Assembly: GCA_052387695.1 (NCBI GenBank)
Contig: JBQTIX010000004.1
Coordinates: 1-64,000, forward strand
Source: Panacagrimonas sp052387695
GTDB taxonomy: Bacteria; Pseudomonadota; Gammaproteobacteria; Nevskiales; Nevskiaceae
Reading direction: 5' to 3'
DNA: 64,000 nucleotides
The position numbers were made by a program, and so were the translations under genes. Positions 8,602 through 17,637 of this stretch are shown one piece after another; positions within the stretch are counted from its first letter, which is position 1; every line of letters begins with the position of its first letter. Below the pieces are notes generated by a model. The model saw only the letters and a list, made by a program, of their open reading frames with translations. It was not told the DNA's origin and made no database searches.

Positions 8602-9516
8602 TCAGGCGGCCTGCCCCAGGTGCCTGGACACTGCCAGCCACGCCCCCGCCAGTCCGAGCAGGACGCCCAGTCCAATAAGACCCAGCCCGTCCTCCAGGCC
8701 CGGCCCGCGCAGCGCGAACGAGCCCTCATACAACTCGACCAGTCGCGCCACTGGCGCGGACATGGCCATCACGGCGAACTGCACCGCGATCACCGCCAGC
8801 AGCCCTCCGACCAGGCCGTACCAGAGCCCCGCGTACAGAAACGGCCGACGGATGAAACCCGGCGGTGCACCGATCAGTTTCATCACGGCAATCTCCTCGC
8901 GCCGCGCTTCGATATCCAGCCGGATGGTATTGCCGATGGCGATCACCACCGCCAGTCCCAGCGCCAGTCCCAGCAGCCTGCCGAACTGGCCCAACGCCGA
9001 CAACGCGGCGTCCAGGCGCGCCGTCCAGGCCGCATCGAGTCGCAGGTCCGCGACGTTCGGGTCGCCCTTCAGACTTTCCGCCAGCGCCTGGAGGCCAGCG
9101 TCGTCGAGCGATACCGAGGGCACCACCAGGATCGACGCCGGCAAGGGGTTGTCGCCGAGCGCGTCGAGGACTTCGGACAAGCCCGTACGCGCGCGAAACT
9201 CGTCCAGCGCCGCGGCGCGCGACACGTAATCGGCGCTCGCGACCTGCTCTCGTGCGGCAAGCGACTGCGCCAGTTCCTCACCCTGGCGCGGACTCGCAGC
9301 GTCGTGCAGGAACAGGGTGATGGCGCGGGTCTGGTTCAAGCCGCCCGCCGCGGCGCGAAGATTGTCGACCAGCAGATGCAGGCCCGCCGGCAGAGACAGG
9401 GTCAGACCGATCACCAGCGCGGTGAGCATCGTGCCGACGGGTTCGAGCCACAGCCGGCCCAGCGAAGCGATGCAGACCCGCGCGTGCTCGGCGGCCCAGC
9501 GGCGCAGCAGGTTCAT
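8602..9516 (-). CDS. ftsX: Cell division protein FtsX
   Basis: FtsX is the inner-membrane subunit of the FtsEX ABC-type complex, which couples ATP hydrolysis at the septum to activation of peptidoglycan hydrolases. The 304-residue product has a cytoplasmic N-terminus, a first membrane segment near residues 25-45 (TMLTALVIGLTLSLPAG), a periplasmic domain to about 165, and three further membrane segments at the C-terminus. The ATG overlaps the stop of ftsE by four bases, giving coupled translation. The pair is not joined to ftsY or rpoH as in Escherichia coli. Confidence 0.95.
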   Translation of the reverse strand: MNLLRRWAAEHARVCIASLGRLWLEPVGTMLTALVIGLTLSLPAGLHLLVDNLRAAAGGLNQTRAITLFLHDAASPRQGEELAQSLAAREQVASADYVSRAAALDEFRARTGLSEVLDALGDNPLPASILVVPSVSLDDAGLQALAESLKGDPNVADLRLDAAWTARLDAALSALGQFGRLLGLALGLAVVIAIGNTIRLDIEARREEIAVMKLIGAPPGFIRRPFLYAGLWYGLVGGLLAVIAVQFAVMAMSAPVARLVELYEGSFALRGPGLEDGLGLIGLGVLLGLAGAWLAVSRHLGQAA

Positions 9517-10211
9517 GGTGCCTCCACTCTTGACGCCGGTTCGGCGCGGCCATCGACCACGCGACCGCGATCCAGATGGATGGTGCGATGGCCGAGCCGC
9601 TCGATCAGGTCGATCGCGTGGCTGGCGATCAACAGGCTCACGCCGCTCTGGTTGAGCCGCTCGAACAGGCGCATCACCTCCAGTGCCATCCGCGGATCGA
9701 GGTTGCCGGTGGGCTCGTCGGCGAGAATCAGCGCAGGGCGCGCCACTACCGCGCGGGCGATGCCGACCCGCTGCTGCTCCCCACCCGACAGCCGGCGCGG
9801 CAGCAGCCGTTCGCGATCGAGCAGACCCACCACGTCCAGCGCCGCGCGCACCCGCCGCGCGACGTCCGGATACGGCAACCCGCGAATCACCAGGGGCAGC
9901 GCGACGTTATCGAACACGCTGCGATCGTGGAGCAGCTGGAAATCCTGAAAAATCAGCCCGAGCTGACGCCGGTACCGTGGGATATCGCGGTTACGGACCT
10001 GCGCAAGACCGCGACCGTCCATAACGATCTGCCCACGCGTGGCGCGCATCTGCAAGGCCGCCAGCCGCAGGACGGTCGATTTCCCGGCACCGCTGGCGCC
10101 GGTCAGAAAAGCCATCTCGCCCTGCCCCAGATGCAGGCTCAGGCCGTCCAGCACGTCGGCTCCGCCGGGATAGCGGTGATTGACCTGATGGAATTCGAGG
10201 ATGTTGGACAC
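9513..10211 (-). CDS. ftsE: Cell division ATP-binding protein FtsE
   Basis: FtsE is the cytoplasmic ABC ATPase partner of FtsX. The 232-residue product carries Walker A GASGAGKST, a Q-loop in LIFQDFQLLHDR, the signature LSGGEQQR and Walker B ALILADEPTGNLD, all intact. The start is GTG. It lies 25 bp after the GNAT gene, so it probably belongs to the SCO-psd-GNAT-ftsE-ftsX transcript. Confidence 0.96.
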   Translation of the reverse strand: MSNILEFHQVNHRYPGGADVLDGLSLHLGQGEMAFLTGASGAGKSTVLRLAALQMRATRGQIVMDGRGLAQVRNRDIPRYRRQLGLIFQDFQLLHDRSVFDNVALPLVIRGLPYPDVARRVRAALDVVGLLDRERLLPRRLSGGEQQRVGIARAVVARPALILADEPTGNLDPRMALEVMRLFERLNQSGVSLLIASHAIDLIERLGHRTIHLDRGRVVDGRAEPASRVEAP

Positions 10212-10236
10212 GGGGTCGGTGATGACGGCGACGGGA

Positions 10237-10770
10237 TTATCGAATCTTATCGGCGCGATCGTCGGCGAGTGGGCCCGGCCCGCCGGCAGAGTCGGCAGCC
10301 AGCGAACGCAGCGCCTCGCCGGTGACTCTTTGGGTGGTCCACTCGCTCATCGGTCGCGCGCCCAGACGGGCGTAGAAGCGCAGCGCGGGTTCGTTCCAGT
10401 CCAGCACCGACCATTCGAGCCTTCCGCAACCGCGCTCCGCGGCGAGCTGGGCGACCCGCACCAGCAGGGCCCTGCCGATGCCCTGCCCGCGCCACTCCGG
10501 GTACACGAACAGATCTTCGAGATAGATGCCGGGTTGGGCAAGGAAGGTCGAGTAGCTGGAGAAGAACAGGGCAAAGCCCGCGGGCCGGCCGTCGAGATAC
10601 GCGATCAGCACCTCGGCCGCGGGCCGTTCGCCGAACAGGGTTTCGCGCAGCGCCTCGGCGGTGGCGACGACTTCGTGCGCCAAGCGCTCGTACTCGGCCA
10701 GGCCGCGGATGAAGTCGAGGATCTGACCCACGTCGCCGGGCTGTGCGGACGTGATCGTCAGGCGCTTCAC
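10237..10770 (-). CDS. GNAT family N-acetyltransferase
   Basis: The 177-residue product has the GNAT fold, with the acetyl-CoA loop in EWRGQGIGRALL and a downstream segment RLEWSVLDWNEPALRFYARLG. This pattern is typical of the diamine/thialysine acetyltransferase-like subgroup, but the substrate is not known here. The GTG start overlaps the psd stop (GTGA). An open frame continuing further upstream lies inside psd and is not real. Confidence 0.88.
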   Translation of the reverse strand: MKRLTITSAQPGDVGQILDFIRGLAEYERLAHEVVATAEALRETLFGERPAAEVLIAYLDGRPAGFALFFSSYSTFLAQPGIYLEDLFVYPEWRGQGIGRALLVRVAQLAAERGCGRLEWSVLDWNEPALRFYARLGARPMSEWTTQRVTGEALRSLAADSAGGPGPLADDRADKIR

Positions 10771-11627
10771 GGGGCTTGCGTCCTGATCTGGCCAATGCGC
10801 TCGCCGACCCTCAGCGGGGCTCCCGGACCCAGGTGGGTCTCCCAGTCGAGCGCTCCGGGCCCGGCGAGCAGGATCACGGTGGAGCCCATATTGAAGCGGC
10901 CCATCTCGTGACCACGACCCAGTGCGACGCCTTCCCCGCCCCGTCGCGTGATGCCGCTGCGGCGATGCGGCGGGGTGATCAGGCCGGCCCAGACCGTCTC
11001 CATCGAACCGACAAACAGCGCACCGACCAGCACCATCGCCAGCGGCCCGAACGCGGTGTCGAAGATCGCGACCACGCGCTCGTTGCGCGCGAACAGGCCG
11101 GGCATCGCCCTTGCGGTTGCGGGATTGACGCTGAACAACCGACCCGGAACGTGGAGCCATTCGCGCAGGCGCGCGTCGGCCGGCATATGGATGCGGTGGT
11201 AGTTGTTCGGCGCGAGATAAATGGTGCAGAAACCGCCATCCTCGAACGGCACGGCGAGGCGCTCGTCACCCAGCAGTTCCGCCGCGGTGTAGGTATGGCC
11301 CTTGGCCTGGAAGATGCGCGTGCCGTCGATGCGGCCGAGCTGGCTGATGCGGCCGTCCACCGGCGAGACAAAGCTGTCCGGTGCTTCGTCCAGCGCCCGC
11401 GTGCCCTCCCTCAGCGCGCGGGTGAAGAAGGCGTTGAAGTGCGGGTAGTCTTCTGCCCGCGGGTGCTCGGCCTCGGCCAGCGAGATCGAGAACAGGCGCA
11501 TGAAGGTGCGGATGAAAGCGTTCTTGAAGCCGACCGACTCGATTCGCGTGAGCTTGAACATGAGCCAGGACAGCAGGCGCGTCGGCAGGCAGCGCTGCAC
11601 GAGCGCAAACAGGTGATCGCCGATCAT
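10767..11627 (-). CDS. psd: Phosphatidylserine decarboxylase proenzyme
   Basis: Psd makes phosphatidylethanolamine at the inner membrane. The 286-residue proenzyme normally cleaves itself at a Gly-Ser bond to create a pyruvoyl cofactor. The site here reads NMGSTVIL, with Met in place of the usual Leu before Gly-Ser-Thr; the cleaved residues are intact. The SPVDGRI and APNNYHRIHMP blocks carry the conserved Asp and His residues. Length is typical of the type I family. The ATG overlaps the stop of the SCO gene, and the GTG of the GNAT gene overlaps its own stop. Confidence 0.95.
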   Translation of the reverse strand: MIGDHLFALVQRCLPTRLLSWLMFKLTRIESVGFKNAFIRTFMRLFSISLAEAEHPRAEDYPHFNAFFTRALREGTRALDEAPDSFVSPVDGRISQLGRIDGTRIFQAKGHTYTAAELLGDERLAVPFEDGGFCTIYLAPNNYHRIHMPADARLREWLHVPGRLFSVNPATARAMPGLFARNERVVAIFDTAFGPLAMVLVGALFVGSMETVWAGLITPPHRRSGITRRGGEGVALGRGHEMGRFNMGSTVILLAGPGALDWETHLGPGAPLRVGERIGQIRTQAP

Positions 11628-12259
11628 GCGCGGGGCAGTACCCTGGCGAGGTCGGTCGTCAACGCATCGACCTTGAGCGGCGGCGTGAAGTAAGCCGCCA
11701 CCTGGGCTTGCGGATTGACCAGGATCAGGGCCGACGAATGATCCATCGAGTAGGTCTCGGGGGTAGGGCCGGGCGCCTTGGCGAAGACGAAACCCATGGC
11801 CTGGCCCAGGACCGTGAGCTGATCTTCAGGCCCGGTGACGCCGGCGAAATCGGGACTGAAGTAACGCACGTAGGTGCCCAGGGCCGCGGCGGTGTCGCGC
11901 TCCGGATCGATCGAGAGAAACACGACGTGCAGATTTTTCTTCTCGGCCTGCAGACGCGTGTTGACGGTCTTGAGCAGGGCCAAGGTGCTGGGACATACGT
12001 CCGGGCAGTGGGTAAAGCCGACGAACACCAAGCTCCATCGACCGGTCATCGAGCTGCGGTCGAAGGGCTTGCCGTCGGCGTCCGTGAGCTTGAACTCCGG
12101 CAGCGGCCGGGGCTGCGGCAGCAAGGTGCCGGAGCTGAGGGCGACGGCGTTGTCGGACCCGCTCCCGGGCTGGAACACCCAGGAGGCGAGCAGCAGGCCG
12201 GCACCCGCTGCGACGACGGCGATCAGCCCCAGCTTGAAGACATTCGAAACAGCGGACAT
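11624..12259 (-). CDS. SCO1/SenC family copper chaperone-like protein
   Basis: The 211-residue product is a membrane-anchored periplasmic thioredoxin-fold protein of the SCO family, which delivers copper to the CuA site of cytochrome c oxidase or acts as a thiol reductase. An N-terminal membrane helix at residues 9-28 is followed by the copper-binding CPDVC motif (Cys85, Cys89) and the distal His in YSMDHSSAL. The ATG at 12259 is chosen because it places the helix near the N-terminus; ATG at 12286 is possible. It heads the operon with psd, GNAT and ftsEX. The nearby cytochromes fit a respiratory role. Confidence 0.9.
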   Translation of the reverse strand: MSAVSNVFKLGLIAVVAAGAGLLLASWVFQPGSGSDNAVALSSGTLLPQPRPLPEFKLTDADGKPFDRSSMTGRWSLVFVGFTHCPDVCPSTLALLKTVNTRLQAEKKNLHVVFLSIDPERDTAAALGTYVRYFSPDFAGVTGPEDQLTVLGQAMGFVFAKAPGPTPETYSMDHSSALILVNPQAQVAAYFTPPLKVDALTTDLARVLPRA

Positions 12260-12302
12260 GCGTCGGGATTCTCGGTAGGCGGGCATAATTCCAGGCCGAC
12301 CC

Positions 12303-12397
12303 TTATTGATCCGGCCCCATGAGAGTTGATATCGAAGCGAGCTTGTCTGTAGCACCTCGACTCAATCGAGCGGGGAGCTTAGTGGCCGGATCAATAA
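12303..12397. repeat. Palindromic element A with perfect 14-bp terminal inverted repeats
   Basis: TTATTGATCCGGCC at 12303-12316 is exactly inverted at 12384-12397, enclosing 67 bp that itself holds a small CTCGA/TCGAG hairpin. The element sits between the divergent SCO and prmB genes and has no open frame. It looks like a small non-autonomous mobile element or a transcribed hairpin. Confidence 0.65.
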
Positions 12398-12416
12398 TCA
12401 AGCAATGCTCTGTGCT

Positions 12417-12504
12417 ATTGAAGCGGCTGCCCTGCGCTCGAACAGGCCGGGCGAATTTGATCGGCAGCCACTCCTGAGTTCGAACAAAGTCCCGCCGCTT
12501 CAAT
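12417..12504. repeat. Palindromic element B with perfect 11-bp terminal inverted repeats
   Basis: ATTGAAGCGGC at 12417-12427 is exactly inverted at 12494-12504, enclosing 66 bp. It lies 19 bp from element A and has nearly the same spacer length but a different arm sequence. It ends 14 bp before the prmB start, so it overlaps the region where the prmB promoter or leader must be. Confidence 0.55.
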
Positions 12505-12518
12505 CATCCACTCACTGA

Positions 12519-13436
12519 ATGCCCACCGCGCCCGATCCGCCCGCCGACACCGCTGCCCTGTGCGCGGTGCGCGACTTCGTGCGCTGGGGCGCGAGCCGCT
12601 TTCGCGAGGCGCAACTGGTGTTCGGCCACGGCACCGACAATGCCTTGGACGAGGCCTACCACCTGGTGCTGCACGCGCTGCACCTGCCGTTCGATCTGCC
12701 CGCGTTGTATCTGGAAGCCCGCGTCACCGACAGCGAGCGCGCAACGGTTATCGACCTGCTGCATGCACGAATCCGCACACGCAAGCCGGCCGCGTACCTG
12801 ATCGGCGAGATTGCGTTTGCCGGGCATGCCTTCCATGTGGACGAGCGTGTGCTGGTTCCGCGTTCGCCGATCGCGGAGCTGATCGAGCGCGGGTTCGCGC
12901 CCTGGCTGGAGCAGCCGCCGGCGCGAGTGCTCGATCTGTGCGCGGGCTCGGGCTGCATCGGTATCGCCTGCGCGCTGAGCTTCGACTGCGAGGTCGATCT
13001 GGGCGAGATCGACCCGGGCGCGCTCGAGGTCTGTGCGCGCAACATCGGGCGGCATCGGGTCGCAGATCGCGTGCGCGCGGTGCAGTCGGACCTGTTCGCG
13101 GCGTTGGGCGAGCGGCGTTACGACCTCGTCGTCAGCAATCCGCCCTATGTGCCGACGCTCGAATGGGAAATGCTGGCGACTGAGTTTCACCGGGAGCCTC
13201 GGCTGGCGCTCGACGCGGGCGCAGACGGCATGGACGTGGTGGCGCGCATCCTGCGCGAAGCGCCGGATCATCTCGAAGACGAGGGTCTGCTGATCTGCGA
13301 GGTGGGCGGCAGCATGGAAGAGTTCGAAGCGCGCTGGCCGAGGCTGCCGGTGATCTGGATCGAGTTCGAGCGCGGAGGCGACGGCGTATTCGCGATCGGC
13401 CGGCGCGCGCTGCTCGACGCGAGGAAAACGCGGTGA
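12519..13436 (+). CDS. prmB: 50S ribosomal protein L3 N5-glutamine methyltransferase
   Basis: PrmB methylates a glutamine of ribosomal protein L3 using S-adenosylmethionine. The 305-residue protein has a helical N-terminal domain, the SAM-binding VLDLCAGSGCIGIA and the substrate-binding NPPY. The position two genes before aroC matches the prmB-aroC neighbourhood of gammaproteobacteria and separates it from the paralogous PrmC. It overlaps the next gene by four bases (GTGA). No clear ribosome site precedes the ATG, where the palindromic elements end. Confidence 0.93.
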   Translation: MPTAPDPPADTAALCAVRDFVRWGASRFREAQLVFGHGTDNALDEAYHLVLHALHLPFDLPALYLEARVTDSERATVIDLLHARIRTRKPAAYLIGEIAFAGHAFHVDERVLVPRSPIAELIERGFAPWLEQPPARVLDLCAGSGCIGIACALSFDCEVDLGEIDPGALEVCARNIGRHRVADRVRAVQSDLFAALGERRYDLVVSNPPYVPTLEWEMLATEFHREPRLALDAGADGMDVVARILREAPDHLEDEGLLICEVGGSMEEFEARWPRLPVIWIEFERGGDGVFAIGRRALLDARKTR

Positions 13437-14413
13437 GCGCGGGACATCATCACCACCACGGGCATGACCACGATCACGGACATTCGCATCCGAAGCACGT
13501 GCACGATGACCAGACCGATCACGCCGATCACCACGCAGGCCAGAGCGCGGGCCGGCTCAAGCTGGCACTCGGCATCACGCTGGCGATCCTGCTGATCGAA
13601 GCGATCGGCGGCTGGTGGACCCACTCGCTGGCGCTGATCGCCGACGCCGGCCATGTGCTGGCCGATGCGGGCAGCCTGTTGCTGGCGATCCTCGCGCTGC
13701 GCCAGGCGGCCAAGCCTGCCGACGCCGCCCACAGCTACGGCCACGGCCGTTTCCCGGTGCTCGCTGCTTTCGTCAACGGCCTGCTGCTGCTGGCCGTGAG
13801 CGCCTGGATCGCGATGGAAGCGGTGCAGCGGCTGATCGCGCCCGAGCGGGTCGATGGCCTGACTCTGTCCGCCATCGCCCTGATCGGGCTGGTGGGAAAT
13901 CTTGCCGCATTAGGCCTGTTGCACGGCGGACACGAGCACGATCTCAACCGCCAGGGCGCGGCGGCGCACGTGCTGTCCGACCTGCTCGGCTCGATCGCGG
14001 CGGTCAGCGCCGGCCTGATCATCTGGACCACCGGCTGGACCCGCGCCGATCCGCTTCTGTCGATGCTGGCGGCGCTGCTGATCGTGCGCACCGGCATCCG
14101 CATCACGCGCGAATCCGCTCACGTCCTGCTCGAAGGTGCGCCCAAGGGGCTGGACCTCGCGCGCGTTGCTGCCGATCTTCCGGGTGCGGTTCCGGGGGTG
14201 ACAGGCGTGCATCACCTGCACGCCTGGTCGCTGACGCCGGGGGACAGCCTGATGACCCTACACGCCGTGGTCGCGGTTGGAATGGACGCGGATCGCGCGG
14301 TCGCGGGGGTGCGTGACTGGCTGCGCGACCGGCACCGGATCGGCCACGTCACCGTGCAGATCGAGCGCGAGGACTGCGGCGCCGAGGCGGACTGCAGCAA
14401 TGCGCGACAATGA
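13433..14413 (+). CDS. Cation diffusion facilitator (zinc/cadmium/cobalt exporter type)
   Basis: The 326-residue inner-membrane antiporter of the CDF family probably exports Zn2+ or similar ions. The first 40 residues are strongly His/Asp-rich (HHHHHGHDHDHGHSH), typical of the CzcD/ZitB metal-capture tail. Six membrane segments follow, with the metal-site HxxxD patterns in the second (SLALIADAGHVLADAG) and fifth (AHVLSDLLGSIAAV) segments. A cytoplasmic domain ends the protein. The GTG start overlaps the prmB stop. Confidence 0.93.
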   Translation: MSAGHHHHHGHDHDHGHSHPKHVHDDQTDHADHHAGQSAGRLKLALGITLAILLIEAIGGWWTHSLALIADAGHVLADAGSLLLAILALRQAAKPADAAHSYGHGRFPVLAAFVNGLLLLAVSAWIAMEAVQRLIAPERVDGLTLSAIALIGLVGNLAALGLLHGGHEHDLNRQGAAAHVLSDLLGSIAAVSAGLIIWTTGWTRADPLLSMLAALLIVRTGIRITRESAHVLLEGAPKGLDLARVAADLPGAVPGVTGVHHLHAWSLTPGDSLMTLHAVVAVGMDADRAVAGVRDWLRDRHRIGHVTVQIEREDCGAEADCSNARQ

Positions 14414-14462
14414 ACGCTGATAGCGAAGCACTCGCCTACGCGTAATTTTTTCTGGGTCTGTC

Positions 14463-15563
14463 ATGTCCGGTAACACCTTCGGCCGTCTGTTCTGCGTCAC
14501 CAGCTTCGGCGAGTCGCACGGGCCGGCGATCGGCTGCGTGATCGACGGCTGCCCGCCGGGCCTGGAACTCTGCGAGGCCGACATCCAGCCGGACCTCGAT
14601 CGGCGCAAGCCTGGCACCTCGAAGTACGTCACCCAGCGCAAGGAAGACGACGCCGTGCGCATTCTCTCCGGCGTGTTCGAGGGGCGAACCACCGGCACGC
14701 CGATCGCGCTGCTGATCGAGAACAAGGATCAGCGCAGCTACGACTACGAGAAGATCAAGCAGACTTTCCGGCCCAATCACGCCGACTACGCCTACGTCCA
14801 GAAATACGGCATACGCGATCATCGCGGCGGCGGGCGCTCGTCGGCACGCGAAACCGCGGTACGAGTGGCGGCCGGTGCGGTGGCCAGGAAATGGCTGCGG
14901 CAGAAGTTCGGCATCGAGGTGCGCGGGTACGTCGCGCAGATCGGTCCGATCGAGATCGAGTTGAAGGATTGGGATGCGGTCAACCGCAATGCCTTCTTCG
15001 CGCCGGATCCCGATCGCGTGCCCGAGCTGGAGACGCTGATCGACACCCTGCGCCGCGAGGGCGACTCGGTGGGCGCGCGCCTGAATGTCGTCGCCAGCCA
15101 TCTGCCGCCGGGCCTCGGCGAGCCGGTGTTCGACCGGCTCGACGCCGATCTCGCGCATGCGCTGATGAGCATCAACGCGGTCAAGGGCGTGGAGATCGGT
15201 GATGGAATGCGCGTCGCTGCGATGCGCGGCACCGAGCATCGCGACGAGATGACGCCGGAGGGATTCCTGTCCAATCACTCGGGCGGCATCTCGGGCGGCA
15301 TCTCCACCGGGCAGGACCTGCTCTGCGCGCTCGCGATCAAGCCCACGTCCAGCATCACCACGCCGGGCAAGTCGATCGACGAGACCGGAGCAGCGGTGGA
15401 CATGCGCACCACCGGCCGCCACGACCCCTGCGTCGGCATCCGCGCCGTGCCCATCGCCGAGGCGATGGTCGCCCTGGTGCTGATCGACCATGCCCTGCGC
15501 CATCGCGCCCAGAACGCGGACGTGGTTCCGCCGATACCCCGGATCGCCTCGCGCGCTCCATGA
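14463..15563 (+). CDS. aroC: Chorismate synthase
   Basis: AroC catalyses the last shikimate-pathway step, converting EPSP to chorismate with reduced FMN. The 366-residue product shows the family blocks SFGESHGPAIG, RPNHADYAY followed by IRDHRGGGRSSARET, and the C-terminal TTGRHDPCVGIR. Length is normal. It lies 49 bp after the CDF gene, and its stop overlaps the ATG of the MFS gene, so the four plus-strand genes 12519-16771 are probably one unit. Confidence 0.98.
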   Translation: MSGNTFGRLFCVTSFGESHGPAIGCVIDGCPPGLELCEADIQPDLDRRKPGTSKYVTQRKEDDAVRILSGVFEGRTTGTPIALLIENKDQRSYDYEKIKQTFRPNHADYAYVQKYGIRDHRGGGRSSARETAVRVAAGAVARKWLRQKFGIEVRGYVAQIGPIEIELKDWDAVNRNAFFAPDPDRVPELETLIDTLRREGDSVGARLNVVASHLPPGLGEPVFDRLDADLAHALMSINAVKGVEIGDGMRVAAMRGTEHRDEMTPEGFLSNHSGGISGGISTGQDLLCALAIKPTSSITTPGKSIDETGAAVDMRTTGRHDPCVGIRAVPIAEAMVALVLIDHALRHRAQNADVVPPIPRIASRAP

Positions 15564-16771
15564 GTCTGGAGGTCGGCGGGGCCGGGACTCGTGGTCTGCA
15601 CGTGAAGCTGTCGGGCTTCTACGCGCTGTACTACATGATCGTCGGCGCTTACCTGCCGTACTGGCCGCTGTATCTGCAAAGCCTGGGGTACACGCCGGCA
15701 CAGATCGGCACGGCCTTCGCCGCCACGGGCCTGGTGCGGGTCGCGGTACCGGTGGGCTGGGGCTGGATCATGGATCGGAGCGGCCGACGGATGCCCTGGA
15801 TCGCCGGCGGCATGCTGGCCTCGGCAGTGTTCTTCGGGATGGTACCGTTCTCGCCCGACTTCGCCACCCTGGTCGCGCTGCACGTGATCTACGCGATCTT
15901 CTGGAACGTGGCGCTGCCGGCGTTCGACGTCGTGACCCTGAATCATCTGGCGCGCACCGGCACCGATTACACGCGCATCCGGCTGTGGGGCAGCATCGGC
16001 TTTGTCGCGGCGGTGGCGGTGCTCGGGCCGATTCTCGACCGCACCGGTGTCGGGCCGGTGCCCTGGCTGGTCGTCGGCGGGATGCTGGCGATCACCTGGC
16101 TGTCGTTGCACGTGCCGGACGTGCACGATCCGCGCGTGCACGATCCCTCGCTCGGCGGTTTTCTCGATCGCGTGCGCACGCCGGCGGTGCTGGCGCTGCT
16201 GCTGGCAGCCTTTCTGTCGCAACTCTCGTTCGCGCCGTTCTACGGTTTTTTCTCGATCTACCTCGAAAGCCACGGCTACGACCGGACCACCATCGGCGGT
16301 TTGTGGGCGCTCGGCGTGGCGGCCGAAGTGATCGTGTTTCTGTTCACGGGCCGCATCATCCGCCGGTTCGGCGCGCGGCCGGTCCTGATCGCGAGTCTCG
16401 GCGCGTCGGCGCTGCGCTGGTCGATGCTGGGCCTGTTCGTGGATTCGCCGAGCCTGCTGGTGCTCAGCCAGGTCCTGCATTTCCTGAGCTTCGGCGTGTA
16501 CCACGCGGTGACCGTGCACTACGTCCACGAGCTGTTCCCCGGCCGCCTGCAAGGCCGCGGGCAGGCGCTGCTGGCGGCGGTGAGCTTCGGGCTGGGCGGG
16601 TCTCTGGGAAGTCTGCTTGGCGGGTATTTCTGGGAGCGGGTGTCGCCGGAGGCGGTATTTTTCGCAGCCTCCGGGTTTGCCCTGCTCGGCGCCTGGGCGG
16701 CGCGACGTGCGCCGTCGCTGAGAGCGGCGGCCTTGCCGGTGGTGAAGGAGTCGCCCGGGCTGGGTGCCTGA
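15560..16771 (+). CDS. MFS transporter, 3-phenylpropionate-transporter-like (PPP) group
   Basis: The 403-residue polytopic protein has about twelve membrane segments and the N-terminal GFYALYYMIVGAYLPYWPLYL block typical of the MFS_1-like/HcaT group. The loop after the second helix (GWIMDRSGRR) matches the MFS motif A position. The substrate is unknown. The start overlaps the aroC stop by four bases. It converges on the GST gene with only 8 bp between the stops. Confidence 0.88.
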   Translation: MSLEVGGAGTRGLHVKLSGFYALYYMIVGAYLPYWPLYLQSLGYTPAQIGTAFAATGLVRVAVPVGWGWIMDRSGRRMPWIAGGMLASAVFFGMVPFSPDFATLVALHVIYAIFWNVALPAFDVVTLNHLARTGTDYTRIRLWGSIGFVAAVAVLGPILDRTGVGPVPWLVVGGMLAITWLSLHVPDVHDPRVHDPSLGGFLDRVRTPAVLALLLAAFLSQLSFAPFYGFFSIYLESHGYDRTTIGGLWALGVAAEVIVFLFTGRIIRRFGARPVLIASLGASALRWSMLGLFVDSPSLLVLSQVLHFLSFGVYHAVTVHYVHELFPGRLQGRGQALLAAVSFGLGGSLGSLLGGYFWERVSPEAVFFAASGFALLGAWAARRAPSLRAAALPVVKESPGLGA

Positions 16772-16779
16772 ACGCGGAT

Positions 16780-17592
16780 CTAGGCGGAGGCCTCGGCGAT
16801 GCGTCGAAGAAAAGGCGCCATGTCGGGCTCAAAGGCCGCATGCGCGCACAGCTTGTCGAAGTGCTTCATCGCCGCCGGATACCCGGTCCTGAGCGCGGGA
16901 CCCAGGATCGGCTCCAGGCCATTTTGTTCGAGCAGGCGCCGGTGCAGATGCTCGTTGTGCAGCAGCGCCAGCTCGCAGGCGAAGCAAATGTCGGCAAGGC
17001 TCAGGCCTGCTTCGACGATCCAGTCTCCCGTCTGCACCAGCGCGCGTTCGATGGCAGCCAGCCAGGCCCCCAGGGCTTGTTGCGTTTGCGCGTGCAGTTC
17101 TGTCGCGATCAAACCCGCACGCAGCGCCAGGATGTAGTGCTGCGTGTCACGCGCGAACACCAGGCTGGCGTCGAGAAAGCTGTCGATCCGCGAGGCGCTG
17201 TAGGCGTCGTGGCCGTAGAGCGCGAACCGGTCTGCGCCGAGCCGCGCGACCCCGCGCATGATGCTGTTCGACTCGAAGATGCCGACGCGTCCGTCCGGAC
17301 TGAACGCGGCCGGCACCGTACCGAAGGGATGCGCCGCGAGAAATGCGTCGGTCTTGAACAGGCGACCGCCGAAGCCGGTCCTGGCGGTGCGCTGCAAGCC
17401 CGCCGCGGCGAGCTTCTCCTCGGGCGAGAGCGGGCGCGCGTCGAAATCCCACAGCCAGTCGGCCAGTTCCTGCGGCGAGGCGCCGCGCACTTCGACTTCC
17501 ACGCCACACAGTCGCGCCGCGATGGTCGCCTTCCAGATCCGCGGATTCGGCAGGTAGGAAACGATGCGCAGGACGGTCGCGGCCGGGCTCAA
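16780..17592 (-). CDS. Glutathione S-transferase family protein
   Basis: The 270-residue protein has a thioredoxin-like N-terminal domain (IVSYLPNPRIWKATIAARLCGVEVEV) and an all-helical GST C-terminal domain from about residue 120 (RIDSFLDASLVFAR, then WIVEAGLSLADICFACEL with the usual Asp). An ESNSIMR segment occupies the place of the glutathione-binding ESxAI motif. It is longer than standard 200-220 residue GSTs and recalls the GST domain of elongation factor 1-like proteins. The start is TTG with a strong GGGGGAAG ribosome site. It lies 45 bp after the last lipoprotein of the large operon and may be its last gene. Confidence 0.82.
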   Translation of the reverse strand: MSPAATVLRIVSYLPNPRIWKATIAARLCGVEVEVRGASPQELADWLWDFDARPLSPEEKLAAAGLQRTARTGFGGRLFKTDAFLAAHPFGTVPAAFSPDGRVGIFESNSIMRGVARLGADRFALYGHDAYSASRIDSFLDASLVFARDTQHYILALRAGLIATELHAQTQQALGAWLAAIERALVQTGDWIVEAGLSLADICFACELALLHNEHLHRRLLEQNGLEPILGPALRTGYPAAMKHFDKLCAHAAFEPDMAPFLRRIAEASA

Positions 17593-17637
17593 GCGGACTT
17601 CCCCCTCAGTACGTTCCTCATGGCAGGACTCGCAGGC

